From Glandiceps talaboti (Eukaryota; Hemichordata; Enteropneusta; Spengelidae): DNA of 64,000 nucleotides. Location: positions 13,471,694-13,535,693 of the forward strand of contig NC_135552.1 of NCBI RefSeq assembly GCF_964340395.1, given 5' to 3'. The notes under the pieces are model-generated. The model saw nothing but the letters and a program-made list of their open reading frames with translations, was not told the DNA's origin and ran no database searches. The translations under genes and the position numbers were made by a program. Positions 61,067 through 64,000 of this stretch are shown here, in pieces. Within the stretch, counting starts at the first letter, position 1, and each line of letters begins with the position of its first letter.

Positions 61067-61554
61067 TAGGAAACTGGATCAAAAGATTTGCTAATAGTTG
61101 TGAAATTTTATTGCCGGCCACAAAAAGTATCACCATGACGTCACAGTACCGCGCGATGACGTCACTTGCCGTCATCGCCCAGCCTAATTTTCCCCAAGTT
61201 ATTTTTAACGAAAGCGGACCTCGAAAATGATATCATATAATGAAACAGATTTCCGAAAGTGTTCCACTCTCGATGTCAAGAATAAACGATCGTGACTTTA
61301 AATCTCACGAACTTGAAGTCCTGGTGATTTCTTTAACTCATACTTTCTGTCAATTGTAAATAATACCAGCGAAAACAAAACTGAATTGAAAGTAAAAAAA
61401 ATAAAATAATATCTAACTCGTGACATTACTATATTTTTACCATCATGGTTCCTTATAAGGGCAGAATGATATATATCACTCTACAAAATGATATCTACAG
61501 GGATACAACTACCGTATTTAGCGGTCAACGTTTTTTCAATTGATTGGCGTACAC

Positions 61555-61582
61555 CATAGACCCTCTTGGTGGAGGGTCTATG
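61555..61582. mobile_element. 28-bp palindromic insertion flanked by 7-bp direct repeats
   Basis: 'catagaccctc' + 'ttgg' + 'tggagggtctatg' folds on itself. The identical 7-mer 'cgtacac' lies immediately on both sides (61548-61554 and 61583-61589), as expected for a target-site duplication. Related copy at 56011-56045. Confidence 0.65.
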
Positions 61583-61589
61583 CGTACAC

Positions 61590-62186
61590 ATACATTGTCG
61601 AATACTTGATCTCACGATCGACGATTAATAGCCGCATATATTCTACTAGTCCAGCGTTTGTTTATAGTCCAGTAAAACGCTTTGTATAACGATAGCTACC
61701 CACACATTCGTAACGCCGTGTTTTTAATACATCACAAGAACGATCAGCACGTGCTGGCAACCCAGAGAATATTTCCCCGCTAAGGACGCAATGAAAAATA
61801 ATAAAATGATGGCGGCAAGTTTCGGACAGTGTTTTAAAAAGTCTGGGTTTTTTTTTTACAATAATGGGTCAGAACTGATGCTACTGGTCAGGGAAAAAGA
61901 CTCAACTATCGATCAAATTTCGGCTCCAAACTTCGACATTACAGTTGACGCATCATGGTGATGCACCTCGTAAGGCCGACGTACACTACTGTGCTGTTCA
62001 TCGTTTCAATCATACAGCATGCATATTTATTATATCGTAGTTATTTTTAGCATATGATATCGTAGGCTGGAATATACATTATTAGGGATAAATATAGATT
62101 TTAGAACTGGGGGTATTTTTTTAAAATTTTGTTTGGACCAGCTTGTTAAGTGTTTATAAATATGATCAGGATGTAAATCGAAAGGG
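61590..62186. other. Intergenic, nothing recognised
   Basis: AT-rich sequence with moderate CpG and no feature that could be supported. Confidence 0.5.
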
Positions 62187-62455
<269 letters not shown>

Positions 62456-62459
62456 ATGC

Positions 62460-63624
62460 ATTTAGATACGTGGTTAGGTAGGTAGATAGAAACATGTAGA
62501 TATATTAAGGTTTGGGATACATGTATACCAGTTCCTTATTTAATACCCAGAGACAAAATTTTATTCGCCCATATACGCATTCAGTCTGTAAGTTCGCCTA
62601 GCAGTTATCGTACCCTTCTGATAATGCACTTCTGTACCAGTTGTCGAAAAAGGACTTTACATTGTTTTACAAATACGAATGTTGTCCGAATCAATTATAT
62701 TTTGGAGTCGTAATTCCCGTACTGTTACATATGATCTCTTCCTGGATGCATGTTGCTATTTTAAAAATTCTGTCATTACGCACAAAATAAATTCGTGGAA
62801 AATGGAAGCGAATACTGACTATTTCAAAGAGCGTACACTAGTCATTAATAAATATCGTTTCTGCATCCATTAATATTGACACCCGTGAGGATGTTTTAAA
62901 CGCAGACACTTAATGAGCCGTGACTTCAACTAGCTGTTTTATTTTAGGCCTAAAAAAATTGTTTGGTTCCGGTTAACCGACCCACCTAATTTTTTCACCT
63001 ATACGTCGAGAAAAAAATAATAAAATCGCGAAAATTGTGAAGTCTCGCAAGAAACAGTGGATGTGAAAACTGACATCAATTTAAAAAGACGATATAAAAC
63101 TGTTCTTCCAATCTGTAATGGCTGTACATCTGATGAGAAGAAACTAATAACACAGAGACCATATATGGAAAACAACGAGAAACATAACTACCTGAACTAT
63201 ATATATATATAGCTAGACACTCAAATATGATATAAAACCTATTTACCTCACCTATTCTAAAATTGAGCATAATCGGAACCTCACTTTTTTTGTTGGGCTT
63301 TACGTCCAGATTCAGACTTCTCGTAATTTTGAAAAGCATCAGAATGCTGCATATGCATAATTAAACTGGAAATGCTCGAGGAAGGCCATAGGGGAAGATA
63401 TGACTACGTATTTGTTCCCGAGTGAAACAAAGAAGTTAGCTAGAATCTCTTAAAATGACCGGATGTCTTCTTTCATTGATACAAGTAGAGTGTTGAGCAA
63501 TAGTTCGTCTCCGATGTAAATAGTCAGTCTGACACAAATAAAAGTACAAGTGGTAAAAAAAATTCACGAAGCGCATTTTTAATAAAAATTACTATAAACG
63601 ACTACATTGAACAGTTTGTAAATG
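62460..63624. other. Intergenic, nothing recognised
   Basis: No exon, RNA gene or repeat could be supported here. Confidence 0.45.
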
Positions 63625-63927
63625 TTATGAGTATTTTAGAAATGATATTAGAATTGAACCTTCCGGCCACCTGTGCAGAATTCTACCCTCTTCCGGGTTT
63701 AGACAGGTATCGTCTACCTCGTCGTTGATTGCAACAATAAAGGGTGTTATCATGATTGCACTATACAACACATTTGTATTTCCGCCACTGATTTCTTTAA
63801 GATTATGCCCGTCCCCTTTAATATGAAAACATTTGAATACTGTTTCCTTGTAAATGCTGACAGTCTCTCCGGGACCGAAAAAAAAACAGACAGTGAGATT
63901 TGAATAAAATACACGAATAGGCGGCAC
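63625..63927 (-). CDS. Candidate exon of an unknown gene at the window edge
   Basis: Minus-strand open frame of 100 codons that begins with GTG, so it has no proper start and would have to be an internal or terminal exon. The composition is more protein-like than other short frames here: GPGETVSIYKETVFKCFHIK, then NVLYSAIMITPFIVAINDEV and CLNPEEGRI, mixing hydrophobic and charged residues with no low complexity. I do not recognise a family, and no strong splice sites were located. It may be chance. Confidence 0.2.
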   Translation of the reverse strand: MPPIRVFYSNLTVCFFFGPGETVSIYKETVFKCFHIKGDGHNLKEISGGNTNVLYSAIMITPFIVAINDEVDDTCLNPEEGRILHRWPEGSILISFLKYS

Positions 63928-64000
63928 CCCTTGATACTTCCGGGTTAACTGGGCTTTTTTAATTTATTGTCAACCACATCACGAGGCATGCATAGTCCAC

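Overview
The window looks like nuclear DNA of a non-vertebrate animal, probably a marine bilaterian such as a hemichordate, lancelet or lophotrochozoan. The reasons are an AT-rich background, GT-AG introns throughout, many long microsatellites, and frequent 'acatgta'-type motifs. The protein-coding content is one large multi-exon kinase gene plus one retroelement-derived ORF. The species cannot be fixed from the sequence alone. No tRNA, rRNA or CRISPR array was recognised.

Main gene, + strand, coding 23417-44611: I assembled 23 coding exons by hand. Every splice junction is GT-AG and all phases agree, giving one reading frame of 7,713 nt (2,570 residues plus stop). The protein has about 320 residues of ankyrin repeats at the N-terminus, a proline/serine-rich linker, a disordered region of about 1,500 residues encoded by one 4.57 kb exon, and a complete STE-type protein kinase domain at the C-terminus. 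The kinase domain closely resembles vertebrate MAP3K19 (YSK4). The ankyrin module is not something I recall in the vertebrate protein, so the architecture is a main point of interest.

Layout: 1-2.3 kb is non-coding with short tandem duplications. 2.28-2.57 kb is a CpG-containing patch ending in a donor-like site, a possible first non-coding exon. 2.6-23.3 kb has no convincing exon and is probably intron 1 and/or upstream DNA; it is full of microsatellites, decayed inverted-repeat elements and a 46-bp minisatellite. 23.3-44.6 kb is the kinase gene, with mobile-element remnants in its introns. 44.6-47.5 kb is 3' UTR and downstream sequence. 47.9-48.3 kb is a 434-bp element with terminal inverted repeats. 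48.4-49.5 kb is an intact Ty3/gypsy-type Gag ORF with zinc knuckles and no detectable pol. 49.5-64 kb is intergenic, CpG-rich and repeat-rich, with very long (GA)n/(CT)n and (TATG)n/(CTGT)n tracts and tiny palindromic insertions. A weak minus-strand coding candidate lies near the right edge.

CpG density differs sharply between the kinase-gene part (CpG-poor) and the region after about 47.5 kb (CpG-rich). This fits mosaic gene-body methylation of invertebrates and suggests that the transcription unit is longer than its coding part.
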